From: Hofstenia miamia | Taxonomy: Eukaryota > Xenacoelomorpha > Acoela > Hofsteniidae | Direction of reading: 5' to 3' | DNA: 64,000 nt | Assembly (NCBI GenBank): GCA_900660155.1 | Contig: CABFPE010000500.1 | Location: 247,204 to 311,203, forward strand | Part shown: piece by piece, positions 1 through 13,589 of the stretch | Layout of the letters: the number at the start of each line of letters is the position of its first letter | Numbering within the stretch: position 1 is the stretch's first letter | Program-made: the position numbers and the translations under genes | The notes under the pieces: model-generated | What the model was told of the DNA's origin: nothing | Databases searched by the model: none | The model's input: the letters and a program-made list of their open reading frames with translations, nothing else

Positions 1-1509
1 ATACTTAATTATTTTCTCTTGAAGTTTGGTAATTTTAACAATTTTGTGTTGGCTGAGAATGTTGAAGCAACGTTGTGGGGATGTTTATATTGAAATTTCT
101 ATTTTTTAATTTTGCTAATGAATAAATCGTTAGTTCCAAATCTCATTTCTTCCTGACAGTAGCAATTATTTAACTTCTCTTGATGAGAGAGATGTTCTCT
201 CGCGCTTTATTTTCCAGGTTATTGTGCTCGCACTGATGAACAAAGCTAATGCATTCGTTGTTCTATTCCAGAATTTAAATGTTATTCTACGCTTTAATTT
301 AGCCAACATTTAGTCATTGAATTTGCTGCAAATAAAACTAATTTTTCATTTTCAAGATAAAAACCAGCGCCGATTTGAACAATTGCGCAGGTTTTAGTTC
401 GCAATTAATTATTCATTTGCGATAGTTCTAAACTTTTATGCTCGCAATTTGCACTCGCATTTACAAAGTGTATAGACTTTATCTTAAATCGTCTAAATTA
501 ATAATTTATAAGTACAACGCTTGCTCGTGATTTCACCTTCACTCTGAATATATATTTTAAGTGGTAATGGATGATAAGAATATAATAGACATCTCATTCC
601 TGTCTAGTCTATCAACTTCTCTAAGATTAGTAGTACATAATTATTGTTGCAATACAGTGCAATTATTTAATCAACTCACATAATAATAATATTAATGACT
701 CGTTCAACAAGTTGTAGAGGTCATTTGGGTGTTGTACTGCAATTGGCAATACATATCACGTGTACCTCACTAGTGAACATTACTAACACATCTGTACAAA
801 TATGTGAATATCCTCTTCTTAGTTGTAAATAAGCTCTTTTGGGATGTTATTTGCTACACAATGTCATACATTCTAATAATTGACATTGTAATATTTTTTT
901 TAACTATATTTGTAATATATTGTCATGATTTTTAAAATATATTTTAATGCTAAGTAATTAAACGTCTTCTGTTTATACTGCTAAAACAAGCATGCTTTCT
1001 GCCCCATATATTTTATTTGTATTGTCTACAACAGCCATATTCCATCAATCTAGTTTTGCATTCCGTTCTGTTTGGTTAAGCTATGATTCAATACATGTTT
1101 ACCGAATGAGTAGTTTTATATAAAACATTCAACAAGTTAAACTTTGTTTTATTGCACGTGTTTTGGCGACCTTTAGCTCAAACTGACAGTTATATGCTCT
1201 TCTCCGCCTACTCCATCTTAACTCTTACTGAATGTGACACGATACGTTTAATTTTATGTAAAAAAATATTACGTTATTTATTTTGGGTTATATAATGTTG
1301 AGAATCGAATCAAAATTTGAACATAATTCTGAATACGATCCAATCCTAATCCGGATTTTCAAAATGATATTCGAAAATATAACTTATCCAAATTTTCGTA
1401 TCGGATTTCAGAAATTCAATTCTCCTATCCTGCCCGGTTTTGTCTATCCATCTTTTAGCAACTGTCCTCTTAGAATGATTAAAAGTTGGGTTAATCTGTG
1501 ATTATTTAG
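1..1509. other. AT-rich sequence upstream of the first visible exon
   Basis: I see no convincing exon here. The longest open stretch (1283-1501) has no recognisable motif and low-complexity composition. Because the exon at 1510 opens in the middle of a codon, this stretch is most simply read as an intron of the KDM3-like gene. Confidence 0.5.
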
Positions 1510-1742
1510 ATTGAAGGCATCTAAGAACAAATACCCTGCAGTTGCAGGTTTTCAGTCTGTGCGTTCTCATTGTCGACCTGAGGAAGCAAAGTATTGGCAA
1601 CGTCGCAGCGAATTGTTAGGCATTGCTACCGCTTCAAGACGTCCAGAGAAGGCGATATACCGACTAAAGGAACTTGGTGAAACATTCTGCAAAGTGATGG
1701 GTCGCGAAATGGAAGTTAAGAGAAAGAACGACAATAGTCAAA
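1510..1742 (+). CDS. KDM3-like exon a (before the zinc finger)
   Basis: The acceptor is the AG at 1508-1509 after a T-rich tract and the donor is GTAAGC at 1743. The exon ends after the first base of a codon, and the next exon supplies the other two. It encodes about 77 basic residues (for example [20 protein letters not shown]). The composition is clearly more coding-like than its flanks. I do not recognise a domain in it; it is joined to the gene by splice phase and position only. Confidence 0.6.
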
Positions 1743-4700
1743 GTAAGCAAGCTTTCTCATTTAACATTATCGTCTCTAGGTGGGTGTTTGTCTAGTAGAA
1801 AACCTCTTTGTGTGAGGCGGGCCACCATAGATTGCATATTGCAAATTCTATAATAAACGCAAAATGAAAATGATAGATATATTTTGAAAAGCAATTTACT
1901 GAAGCGATTAAGTACTGAACAGTTAATTTTCTCCCCTTTTTAAAACATTAAATTTCATATTTATAATCGATTTTTGAAACCTAAGATAGTTACTCCATTT
2001 TTCATATTTTTCTTTATATAGTTCTGTTAATGTAATGTTATTGTATGATGACAAATTTTCCTACATTGCATAATTTAGTTTACTGGAAGCGGTTTGTGAA
2101 ATCAACTCGTGAGTTGTGCGACGTGTGTGCTACTAGTGTTTTTAATCTTCATTGGACTTGTGGCAAGTGTGGCTTCGTGGTTTGTCTCGATTGCCATGAC
2201 GCCTATCGCCAGCCCACAATTGGTAAGTTCTCTTCTTGCAAACTTAACGTTTCCTTGATTTATTTCTTTCACTGTCATACGGACTTTCATTCGACATTCC
2301 TCTATTGATTTTCCATTCAAAATTGATACTATGATTATTTATTTAGTTGTCAGACGAAACCTATAAATGTCTGTGTGGCATTAAATTGAAGTATTTTACA
2401 TGTCATGTGTTGCTCTGTTGGTTTTCGGGAAATCTGTGAATTTATTAAATAACGACACCTGTGTATTCTACAATACATTTCCTTTACATCTCCATCATAT
2501 ATAAAAAATTCAACGTTTTAATTTAGTTTTGTCAGCGAATACTCAAAAATCCTTGTTCACTTTGTAACATTTAATATTTGCAGGTGGGGTTTTAAAGGGA
2601 AGAGCCGGTCCTTTTTTCAAAAACCATCTAAGCATTTTATTCCAATGTTGTGATAAAAGCATATTGTTATGGTTTTTTAAGATAAAACCATTTTTCTTCA
2701 AAAAAAATTCTGTTTTCCTTTTGAAAAGGCGTATTAGAAATAATGCATCTCATGTGTATAAATATAAACCTTATTTTTTTTGGAGAACCCATATCTTCTA
2801 AATAAATTATTGTTTTATAATAATTTGGGAAAATATCTTAGTTCACATTTTTTTAGCACCGTGCCTGAATATTTAGTAAACTATGTGATATTGAATAAGC
2901 GTTTCCAACTGGTAGGGAAGTTCAAGGTGATAACATTGTACTCTTTGCGGTATTAAATATAAGTTATATTAAGTAAACCAACGGATATTTCAGTAGGCAC
3001 GTCAAAGTATTCTACTTCCTCTCAGAAATCTTTCTTTTTTCTTTTTAAAACTAATTTGCGTCGCTTTTTAATTTAAGAACATTTAAAGCACTCTTTTCAA
3101 AAGCAAAAATTACAAAGATTTGAAGTTTTTGTTGAATTTTATGCCCTTTCAAATATAGGTTTGTGCATCACCTCAAGCGAATTAAAGGCCAAGTGTAAAT
3201 TCAAAAGCACCGTTTTGTTTCAAACTTTCAATGCTTTCGAAACCACTTCAGCTTGACGCGGCTATTTTGTATGCGTATACTTACATCTTTTTCTAAACGG
3301 AAGCTACATTTCACGCTTAATGTAATATCAATTAATTGTAATTCGTTGAATTTTGTTGAGTAGCCGTTTAGCTAACACGAAAAAAGCACTATGCACTAAT
3401 ATAATTGATAGTAAAATGCTTTAGTATTTGAGATTGAACTTAAAGATTATCATTGAAGATATATTTTATAATGACGTTATTTACTACCTATTTCTATTCA
3501 GTTTGTACCTAGTCAACCTCATAGTCAACTAAGCCTAATCGAGAAGTCCGATTCACAATCTTACGAACCCGAGTTATATCATGTCTTGCAAAATAACATC
3601 TACTTTATCACAATTTGCAAACTAAGATTAAGCGTGTGCAGATTAATGTAGCCTTATGGTTTATACCTAACATACTGTACACGAATGCAAACACAGCCTA
3701 TATTCATTTCCAATTGAACTTTTCTCAGAACATTTGATGTTTTAAATAGATTGTCAGTCGCATTGTTTGTTATAATTTATTACTAGGTTGACTAGCACGA
3801 GTGATTTGATTGATTTTCACTACGACGTTCGTCTGCTTATCATTCCTAATTATTCCTTGTGTCATTCATTGTCTGTGTGGCTTGGAAACAAGGTCATTAA
3901 CAGTCTAAATGGCACACTAACCCAAGTCATGGTATTTCGTCTTGTCGGAATATATTAGATTCTATCAGCGATTGTAAAGGAAAACGCTCCCCAATTGCTG
4001 CATGTGTTCTTTGACATGAAAGAAAATAACTTAATTAACGATTCCAGCATTTTGAATATCAATCGAACACGACTATAAATTGCGCCTTTAATACTTCACA
4101 GCAGATTTACTGAACAAAATTTAATATTTACCAGGGGATAACAGTGTCATAGATCTGCTTTCTTATTGAATAGAGATTTCGCCAAGAATGAGTTATATTT
4201 CATTTATTGTTTTCACCTCATGCTTAAATTTAATTCTTAGTAGTTGATGACAACGTATTGAGTAATACTATATCAAAGCCAAAATAAGCACTTTTACATA
4301 TTGTAATTAAAATTTAATTCCGATTGAAAATTGATAGTAGTTAAGGAGTACAATAATTAGTAGTTGTAGTACAGTGGTACACCATTAGGACAATCCATTT
4401 CAAGCAAAGAAATTCAATTGGAAATTTCTAGTGTTACAAACTCAACAATGTAAAGTGGCGAAGTGGTTAAAGATTTTGTTTGCAGACGAATTTGCTAGAC
4501 AATCAATTCAAAGTTCTAAGTCGTCGAAATTTTTCGTGAATAATTATACTGATTACTTATTTTTAATCTATTTTCGTTGACCGAAACAAGTTTGTAAATG
4601 AGCCTGAAATTTCCTTTTAAATTGGTATTGAAGATTTTTTTCATAACAAAGCCATTTTATAGGCTTAGAAATAAAAATAATCGTATTTTTTGTTAAAATT

Positions 4701-7700
4701 TGTCCTGTGTTTTCATATGATAGGTTTACCTGAATCGAACATATGTCGACAACCTACCTTTGCTACCGGTATAATGTCCTTTAACAACACAATGCATGAT
4801 CGTTTTCACAATGAGTTTGTAAATAACTTTAATGCGAAACCAGCTTGAAGCAAACACTTTATCGCTTGTCAACTTAGAATCATTATCTTCGTTTATTATT
4901 GCCAGGGACATAACGCATGTTTTCAGCTATTCTAATAATGTAAGCATATTGGTCATTAAGATTGTAAACATATTTAATGAAAAGCTCCAAATTAATAGAA
5001 AAGAATTAATCGATCTTTTGGATGACAGAAGTCGTTTTTAGACAAGGCAAGCAGTTCCTAGTATATACGAAAAGATGAAAGGAAATTAACCATATTTATA
5101 TTGTTGGATAACTATTGTTAATTTCAGCATATCTTTGATTGAGTTCAAAAATGAGGAATTTTCTCGATTGATCATGTCATGTATTTTAGGATTAGCGAGC
5201 AATAAAGTTAATTTGATTTTATGCTACTCTTGAATATTTACAATATTGCCATAATCTAATTGGATGCTATCTCGTCATGTGGGATTATTTGCAATTCTAT
5301 AGTCTTGTCTGTTATTGAAAATTAGCATATTTGACCTTTCTTTGATGATCTCATGCACTTCCAAATATTGCTTTAATACAACATCTAATTTTCCTCAGTG
5401 AGTCAGAAATGGAAAGGAATAACTCCCCTTGTCTGTTTCCGTTTTGATTCCAGCGTCTGCACTGATATTTCTTATCTCGCTCGATTTCGGATGATTGCTC
5501 ATCAGCTCGCTATAAATTTATCAAACGTTATTCACCCATAGGCATTGGAATTATTTAGAGTTTATATTTTCAGTATAAATTTATACACTTTGATAGCAAA
5601 ACTGCAGTTGATATTGTAGCACATGGCCCATAAACAGCTTCTTACTTGAAACACTTTATCATGTTGTTTATACAAAAATAATTCTCATGTAAATAATAAG
5701 TTTAAACAGAAAATAATGATTTCAATACAAAACCCACGCATAATATTTCAACAAATTTTGCAAATTGTTTTTAGCACCACGTTTGTTCGCTATTGCTATA
5801 TTAAATTTGTTGTATAAACAGCTGGTCAATACTAATGATTTTTTAGTTGCTGGAGTAGAACAAGCCAATAAAGATGAAAATGGTCGCTTGTGGCTCAAAT
5901 GTACAAAGACAATCCACTTGCTTCCAATGTTCATGCTCACGCAGCTTATTCCAGGCAACTGTCTTGAAGACCTCATATCAGATTTACACAGTCAAATAGA
6001 CAAATGGAACATTGAACACATTTGTAAGGTAGCTAAATAATCTTTATTTCTGTGCTACATCAAGAAAAGTCAAACCAATCATGTTTCTACTTTTCTCAAA
6101 CAGCATTTTTATGATGTTTATTAACGTTATTGAATTTAGTGGCGAGCTGACAATCCTCTTGTGCTTCTAGCCAACACTGCTTGCCTTCAGGATGAGGTCT
6201 CATCATCCTCACCTTCTCCAGTGTCATCAGAAGAACATTTCACCATGGAAGGGTTGATCTCCCGAATGGTAGCTGGAAGTTATAATTCTGTAAGTGAATA
6301 CTCAATTGATGTGATTTTAATAGTCCAGTTCTGTCTTTTGAACTAAACACCTCGTTTAGGACAATCACTCAAATACCTCACAACTTAGTAGTCATGAAAG
6401 TAAAAAGTTTGAACAATTAGGAAGCAATATGCCTTTACCATCTCCGACCGCTTCTAAACGCTCGTGGCTATGTGAAAATCGTGTACTTTGGTTGCAAGAT
6501 CCTACTTGTGTGCATAATGTTACACATTTTCAAGAGGAATTGCGCAAAGGAACGGTAAGTTTTGCATGTTTATTGTATCTTAACATCAAATACGTGTTTC
6601 AAATTCATTTTTCTTGGCATTGCGTTTTCATGTTTTAATGAGGCCGTGCTATTCTCACGAAATTGAACAGTGTGTGTTTTATTTGAATATGGTCACCAAA
6701 TGATTAGCACATTGCGTGTGTTTAGTTAGACAACATTTTCAATTGTGTATGCAAAGTGCAAACTTTGGAATACCACACAATTACGAGTCGGTTTAAATGT
6801 GATCAAGGCACTAGTGATTATTGTTTGGGCACTGTCTATTAAAACAACGCATAACTGTGAAATTGGAGCAAACTTTCAAAGTGATTTCTGTTTAGGCATA
6901 CGTCATTTTTGTAATTCTTGTTTTTGATTAGCACGCCAATTGTCATTGACACATTTGTAAACTTGATTGGTAATTGGTGATTGATTATTATCAATCCACG
7001 CCGTGTTTGTCGATCTGTTTCACATTTTGAATTCGCTGATATGCGAGTATAAATGATTAACAATGCATTGCAAAGCCGTTTAATAATTTCACTTATTTAA
7101 TTAACCATTGTAAATAACACCTGTTCACATTTTCCAACCTGCACTGAAATTCACTCATTATGTACATCATAAATATTTATAAAAATAAACTCTTCGCGCA
7201 AAATCTAGTTTTGATATTAGATTTCTCACTGATACACTATTTATGGAGAACTTTTTAAGCAGTCTTTAACATAGTATATGATGCAAAAACTATACATCTC
7301 ATCAAAAGACTAATGTTGAATTTAAGTTCAAGATGCATTTAATATGGTGCTAAACATTTTTAAGATTTTTTTAAACTCTGAATTTCAATTTTTTTTGATT
7401 GTTTTATAAAAATTTGTTAATGATCAATAGTTTTTGGTCTAAGTAAAGAATTTAGGGGAAGGGGCTTGCAATTTTGGAATTGATTTTGATCCTAAGTTCA
7501 CACATGTGATAATATTGCAATTTGACATTTGTAAGTAAAGTAATAAATAAGATCCATTTTGTAGGTACTGTCAATAATTTTATGATAATTTATTTTTTTA
7601 TATAATTGTGCAATTGAAATTTAACATCGTTTTTTAGCCTGTGCTTGTTAGTGGATGCGACACTGCATTGGACAAAAGACTATGGTCACCTGCGGGGTTC

Positions 7701-10700
7701 GGAGCAGAATTTGGATCGCGTGATATTGAAGTCGTGGACTGCCTTACACAAACCCCTTTCGCTAACATTCCAATGGATCAATTTTGGCGAGGCTTTCAAG
7801 ATGTTTCTTTACGCGTCCAAGATCGAAATCGACATGAGTCAACGGTTATTCTCAAACTCAAAGATTGGCCTGGTTCACAAGATTTCCGTGACATCATGCC
7901 TGAAAGATACAACAATATTTCACAGGCGTTTCCTTTACCAGAGTATGCTCAAAGAGATGGAGTTTTCAATCTTTCTTCTAGCTTACCCGACGACATGGTT
8001 AAACCAGATTTAGGACCAAAAATGTACTGTGCATATGGATCGCCTGGTCAGCCGTCCATTGGAAGCACCAACTTGCATGTAGACATTTCAGACGCATTTA
8101 ATATCATGGTGCACACATCTTGCCCTATCGGCCATTCCCATGAAGCTGTTGTCAACGATTTGCGAGAGATGAATCTTGATTCGCAGACGTGGGCGCGTTT
8201 GGAGGCCGGTGAAATTCCTGGCGCTGTTTGGCACATATTTCATAGTGACGACAGTAGTGGACTCAAAGCATTCCTAAGGTAAATTAGTAATTTCTAATTT
8301 CTTCTCATTAGTACTTAATTGTGTTCAATTCTTTTTAATAAACTTTTCTCAAACAATGTTTACGCGTATTTCATGTTTTTCTAATTAAATGTTAGCATTT
8401 AATGTCGAAAGTTATTAGTAGTGTTTATTGTTTGCATAGACTATCCTACTGAGATATTTATCCAACAATAATCGGTTTGGTGTAATCATTTAATGCAAGA
8501 TTTAGCGAGATTTTATTCGCAAATTATAGCCTACTCGTGATAACAACGGTCCTATTTCTAATACTCAGAGCCCATTGGATCGAAAATTGTGACCGAAGTT
8601 CGATTGTCTACATTTCATCTTCACTTGCCTGAGCGTTTTAAAGTGTGTTAATAACGGATTTATATTAGATGAAATACTGTTTTATAACTGGAGTTGCTAA
8701 GTAATTGATTTCTTGATGCCCTCGTTTAAATGGAATATTCTGTTTTCATTTTGCTTAAAACTTTCCATTAATTTCTCGACGAAGGAATTTTAATATGAGA
8801 TGCAATAAATTTAGTATTTTAATAGCGCAAAATAAACTCTGCGAGCATTAAAAAGGTCACAGCCGTTTTCAACGCTATACAGATGTTTGCACTATAATTA
8901 ATTCATATTGAGCACCTCTTCGCTTTGAGGTTTATTTATTTTTATTAAATGCTGATCGCTTATTCAAATGGAGCCAATATTTTATTTGTTTTAAGTTTGC
9001 AATAAAAACATTAGTTTACATTTATTTTCTCTTTAGAAAAGTCGGCAAGGAACAGGGGAAACAGCAACTTCCACAGCATGACCCTATTCACGATCAGAAC
9101 ATTTATATCACACCTGATCTGATTAAACGTCTAGCCAAAGAAAATATTAAACCATGGACTATTGTTCAATTCCAGGGAGACTGCATATTCATTCCTGCCG
9201 GCTGTCCACATCAGGTAATTTGGCATTAACTCTACTCATTATATTTACCATTCCAACAGCTATTCAAACATTTCCTACCATGTGATATTGCAATTCCTGA
9301 CTACGCGTGTAATAGCTAATATCCGCTTACGTAGACTATAAAATATATGCAAATAATTCACTTTTAGTTTTCCAATCTGTCAGGAAAATTTCTACCCATC
9401 CCCAGCAATTTCACTTATTCTATACAGTCTGGCACCCTATAATATTTATGCCCATAGAATATCTCGATATTGTCAAATGAAATTTATAATCCCCAGATGC
9501 AATAAAGATAATGCCTGTTTTCTATAAAAGTTCTTTGAAAAAATCATTTTACTTTTGTATTAGCAGAAGACATTTTATGTGTAGAATATTTTTCATTATT
9601 AGCTCCATTTGAATTGACCCTAAACGTTCACCCAACCATTGAAATGGCAATTCATATCATCATGCTGATTATTTTTTTGAGTTGGATGAACCGTTAAGAG
9701 TTATTGCTTTATGACGTCATTCCAACTGTCCCTTAAAATAAAATAATGCCGAATTTTTTTGCTGATATTCACATGTATTCTCTTAATCTTTCTCTAGATG
9801 ACCTTTTTTATGTTCTTGCACATTTAATTTTCCATTATTCTACTTCGAATAATGATTTGCGATTTATATTATATCGGTTCGTTTCTTTGAGGTCAGTTCT
9901 GTTCACAATGCGTTAATAAATTTTATCAGGTGGTTTCTCAAAGTCTTTTGAAATTTACTATCGATCATTTTATCGAATAAGCGAATACGAATCGACCTTG
10001 AGTGGTAATGTATGTCTATTGAAACAAAGCACTTGCTTGCAGAGATATTTAAATTTATATTGGCAAAGCTGGACAATTCGCCAGTGCACAGCTGCGTTCG
10101 TGGAATTGTTTCCGATGGATTCAAATTAAAAGACAGTTATGTCAACCAAATATTAATCCAACCATTTAATTAAAATTTACTATTTTATTTATAGATTGTA
10201 AACGCACGTTTTTCTTCCTCGCTAATGATCTGTCACTGTCGTCACCTTTCGCAGTGTTATTCTCTTATTTTATTAAATTATTCCATAAATTTATTGCACT
10301 CCTATAATACTCTCACATATAAAATGTTTATTTTCACTTGTCTCACAATTGTCAAGGCGGAAATATGTTTTAAGACACCTACGGAAATATAAATTTGGAA
10401 TGAAATTATTTAATTTATATTCGAATGGGGGTTTAATTATACACATGTGACCCGAAGACCATGTTTCATATTGCTATATTATTCGAATATTGCATGTGAG
10501 TATTTTGGCCTCCCTCATAAATTTCATCCGATAAACACTGGGAATATAAACAAGTGTTTCCATTATATCGTGATGTTGACGACCATTTAGGAATCACAAA
10601 CTTTTCTTTTAATAGTTTCTGCAGTTAGGACAACCTTTAATTTCATTTTTGGGAGTTTAACAATTTCATGTCTTGTCGACTTTTTGTTCATATATGCATA

Positions 10701-11235
10701 TCATGATTTTGCATCCCAATCATAATTTTATTTTTTTCTAAATGCAATATCTTACATAAATACGAATTTATGTACCATTATCTATATTGTATCCAATGTA
10801 ATAATATAATAAAGTAAAAATCGCATAGATATTTACTAATAAACTCTGTCTAATATATACTATGCAGCATTTATTTAATAAATGCATACTTAAAATTTGA
10901 TTGGAATTACAAAATTTGTTATTTGGATTTGGGGTTAACTTGCTTTGATTTTGTATTAATATTATTAGTTTTGAATTTCGGTCGAATATTAAATTTAATG
11001 GATTATTGTGGAATGTAGAAATGACGTTTATATTTAGGTACGAAACGTCAACTCGTGTATCAAACTAGCACAGGATTTCGTTTCTCCTGAAAGAATGCGA
11101 TATTGTCTGCGAACCACTGACGAATTCCGTCACTTATCTGACAAACACAGCAACCATGAAGATAAACTTCAGGTCAAAAACATTCTTTATCACGCAGTCA
11201 AGGATGCTCTCACTCTGATGATGAGCTCTTCATAG
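1510..11235 (+). CDS. KDM3: KDM3/JMJD1-type JmjC lysine demethylase, C-terminal part (spliced)
   Basis: Members of this family are nuclear Fe(II)/2-oxoglutarate dioxygenases that remove mono- and dimethyl marks from histone H3 lysine 9. Eight + strand exons are visible: 1510-1742, 2079-2222, 5847-6028, 6140-6289, 6360-6554, 7638-8278, 9037-9214 and 11038-11235. All junctions are GT-AG and the codon phases agree across every intron. The order is the family's own: C6 zinc finger (2117-2194), a WLKC/TQLIPG block, a serine-rich linker, an LQDP block, then the JmjC domain. The iron ligands are all present: His at 8076, Asp at 8082 and the distal His at 9209. The C-terminus ([16 protein letters not shown]) ends at a TAG at 11233. 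The N-terminal half is outside the window. It reads through with no stop or frameshift, so it looks functional. Whether it is a 3A-, 3B- or 3C-like paralogue cannot be decided here. Confidence 0.93.
2079..2222 (+). CDS. KDM3-like exon b: C6 zinc finger
   Basis: This encodes [20 protein letters not shown] followed by VVCLDC, the six-cysteine zinc finger typical of KDM3 proteins (2117-2194). In known members this finger is needed for substrate recognition and activity. The acceptor is TTTAG at 2078. The donor, GTAAGT at 2223, leaves one base of a codon, which both candidate acceptors of the next exon can complete. Confidence 0.9.
2223..5846 (+). other. Intron between exons b and c (about 3.6 kb)
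   Basis: This is AT-rich and without a recognisable gene or mobile element. The 3' end has a strong branch-point-like TACTAAT at about 5830 and a run of T before the AG at 5845-5846. An upstream AG at 5773-5774 is in the same phase and would add 24 residues. Confidence 0.6.
5847..6028 (+). CDS. KDM3-like exon c: WLKC block
   Basis: It encodes [13 protein letters not shown] and then [12 protein letters not shown], matching the conserved KDM3 segment between the zinc finger and the JmjC domain. I prefer the acceptor at 5847 because of the TACTAAT and polypyrimidine tract before it. Acceptor 5775 is equally in phase and cannot be excluded. The donor is GT at 6029, with the codon phase closed. 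A stronger-looking GTAAGG at 6024 would break the frame into the next exon. Confidence 0.8.
6140..6289 (+). CDS. KDM3-like exon d: serine-rich linker
   Basis: This opens with [14 protein letters not shown] after the AG at 6138-6139 and ends at GTAAGT (6290), phase 0 at both ends. It contains an acidic/serine-rich run ([12 protein letters not shown]), as expected of a flexible linker. The intron before it is only 111 bases. Confidence 0.75.
6360..6554 (+). CDS. KDM3-like exon e: LQDP block before JmjC
   Basis: It runs from the AG at 6358-6359 to GTAAGT at 6555, phase 0 on both sides. The second half reads [16 protein letters not shown] and then FQEELRKGT. This corresponds to the conserved LQDP segment at the entry to the KDM3 JmjC module. 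The 70-base intron before it is near the lower size limit for animal introns. Confidence 0.82.
7638..8278 (+). CDS. KDM3-like exon f: main JmjC exon
   Basis: This 641-base exon encodes most of the JmjC fold. It opens with PVLVSG and includes [24 protein letters not shown], the [11 protein letters not shown] signature, and [11 protein letters not shown], which holds the first two iron ligands (His 8076-8078, Asp 8082-8084). It ends with PGAVWHIF. The acceptor TTTTTAG is at 7637. The donor GTAAAT at 8279 leaves two bases of a codon, completed by the next exon. Confidence 0.95.
8279..9036 (+). other. Intron between exons f and g
   Basis: AT-rich; nothing recognisable apart from the splice sites and a polypyrimidine tract (TTTATTTTCTCTTTAG) before 9037. 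Confidence 0.7.
9037..9214 (+). CDS. KDM3-like exon g: distal iron ligand
   Basis: It encodes [20 protein letters not shown], then [15 protein letters not shown] and CPHQ. The histidine at 9209-9211 in this last motif is the third iron ligand of JmjC enzymes. The phase joins exactly to the two leftover bases of exon f, and the exon ends on a complete codon before GTAATT. Confidence 0.95.
9215..11037 (+). other. Intron between exons g and h (about 1.8 kb)
   Basis: Very AT-rich. Open stretches here, such as 9903-10124 on the minus strand, show no motif. It ends with TTTATATTTAG at 11037. Confidence 0.7.
11038..11235 (+). CDS. KDM3-like terminal exon h
   Basis: It begins [18 protein letters not shown], includes [17 protein letters not shown] and [10 protein letters not shown], and stops at the TAG at 11233-11235. 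This is the conserved C-terminal helix region that closes the KDM3 JmjC domain. The usual short tail after it is present (MMSSS). Confidence 0.95.
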   Translation, partial: VRNVNSCIKLAQDFVSPERMRYCLRTTDEFRHLSDKHSNHEDKLQVKNILYHAVKDALTLMMSSS

Positions 11236-13589
11236 CAATGGTGCTGTTCTCACAATTCAAGACGGTATTCTTCCAACCCTCAGAAAGTCGATCAGCTTTC
11301 ACAGACTTTAAGCGCGTGCCACTACACACATCTCATCTCGACGCTTTGCCTTTATTATATGTGTGCTTTCTCAAAGCAGATATGCTTTTGTTGAATGTTT
11401 CCATCAATTTGTTGTTAAACGAAACTTATTGTCAGCAGATTTTGTTATTAATTGATGCTCTCGAGTTTTCTCTTCATTGATATTAGGTTATTTCAAAATG
11501 AAAATATTTGTAAAATTTCGAAATAGATTATTATGATGTGTTCCATTTTTTCGAATTGTAACTTTCAACTACATATTAAATATATCATGTTATTTATACA
11601 GGTGTATGCTTACATTGAAATAACAACTTATGGGAATGTTCTTTATAACCAAATGTCAAATACATTTTCATAAGGTTTCTTTGAAATTCGTGTATGTATA
11701 GAAATCACTCAAAAACGCGTTTAATGTATTATTGGAACGTCTAATGTTAACACTTTCAGCTCTTTATTGTATTGAGCATATTGCATTAAGTTCACAATTT
11801 GTTTAATTTTTAATTGCAGGTTAGTATACCCAGTCATGTATTTATTTTTCCGTCTGTAGGCATCGTAATTGTTTTATAAATATATTTCTCTATTTATTGT
11901 AGAAAATAATATAAAACGAACAGCTGTTTTAAATGAACAACAAAGGTTTTTACAGCATTGCAACTTCAATTATTTATTCTTTCTTCCTTTTTTGCAGTGT
12001 TCTTTGAAACAAGGAATTCCAATTTCTAACCAGGATTCAATTTAGGTAATTTGCAACATTTTAAAAACGACAGCGTAAATATTTAAGTGTGATACGTTTA
12101 CTTATAAGCAATAATAGCAAATACATTGGATAGCATTTTAACGCTATTCTCTAGTGTTTCAAACTAAGAATGGTATGCTTTACATAAAAATGAATTACTT
12201 CAAAATCAGTATATCATTTTATATTGGTAATCGCAAATTTATCCTGTATGGAAATTTTTTCGCAAATTTTGATAGAGATAAATTTGGCATAATTAATGTA
12301 GCGTACTTATTATTTATATACATAATAGACAATCTCTAAAATATTTTTTTTCGATAAATCATTAAATTTCAGTAGTATGTATGTCGTCACTTATTTAATC
12401 ATTAACTTAATGTATATGTATCTTATGTCGAAATTCCCTAAAATGGATATTAGTTTCTATATAAAGAGAAAATTTTAAAAGCTTCTTATTGCGAACACAT
12501 ATTGCTTTAAATTTTCATCAAAATATTTTAAATATTGTCTACCTTTCAAATTTACTATCTAAAAAGGAAAATATATTTCACTAATCCAATTTGCTAGTCT
12601 AAGAAAAACGGCACAGCTGATAACAGAAGAGTAAAGCCTTTAAATTTCAATTTTTGAAAGAAAGTTTAGTGGAAAATCAGTGAAGCTCACATGCTTTACA
12701 TTTATTAATTTTTTATTATTATTCAAAAAATTTTGGAACTTAATGAGATTTGGTGACTCTTCCTAACTTTTATTATGGATCGTAACAACCTAATGGAATT
12801 TTCTTAATATGTGCTTTTTTGGATGGCAACGCTTCTTTAAGGTCGGGGAGGTATTATTCCTAATTTTTGCAAACAATTATTATGAATGTTACTATGAACA
12901 CAACTAAGTAAAATAAGCAAGATATTAATTGATAAATTAGTGAATTCCATTATTTCTATGACCTACAACCAATATCCAAAATATTTCAATAAACACCTAA
13001 TTTTTTTTATTTAATGTCATTAAAATATTGATGACATAAAATTTCTGAACATTCATGAAGAAGATTTTGGCCCGAGGAGCCAAAAAAGTGTCACGTAGAG
13101 TAGGGTAAAGATAGGAACAACTAGAAACATCTAAGTATCCAGGTAGGTATAGTTTACATCCATAATTAGCTTTTGATTAGCATATCATTTGTTTCACAGT
13201 ATTTTCCTAATTGAGAGATATACCTATATGTGGATGAGTCATGCATCTCTCAAACATTTCTAAGCTTTCATATGTATCAACACAAAAGCCTACGAGGATG
13301 TCAAATATTCAATTAACAGTTGTCAATAACGAACTTAAAGCGTTTATGGAAAAGTTTTGAAAAGAAACACATCATTATTTTAAGAGATATTCAGAATTTT
13401 ATTGCAATTATTAAAGTGCTTCCCCTTATAATAATAACAATGTATTATGTAGATTACTCTAATACAAGAGAATCATTAACCAGTCTGAAAATATTGAACG
13501 CTTTTTTTGGATTCATCCAAGAATTTGAGATTGCTGATTCTGAGAATTATAGAGAGTGAATTGGGAAAATTTCGACCTTTGAATTTGTT
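11236..13589. other. 3' untranslated and intergenic sequence
   Basis: This holds the presumed 3' UTR of the KDM3-like gene and then AT-rich sequence with many stops on both strands. I see no further exon, transposon or RNA gene. Confidence 0.5.
11575..11580 (+). terminator. Possible polyadenylation signal ATTAAA
   Basis: ATTAAA lies 340 bases after the KDM3-like stop codon. The first canonical AATAAA on the + strand after the stop that I found is much further on, at 12988-12993. Either could end the mRNA; in such AT-rich sequence both may be chance. Confidence 0.3.

Noticed and set aside
1283-1501. 72-codon open frame just before the first KDM3-like exon
   Set aside because: It has background composition and no motif, and it ends in a stop before the acceptor at 1509. 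The following exon opens mid-codon, so this is read as intron.
7645-8013. 122-codon open frame overlapping the JmjC exon
   Set aside because: It is a shadow in another frame; the JmjC frame covers the same bases with clear homology and correct splice phases.
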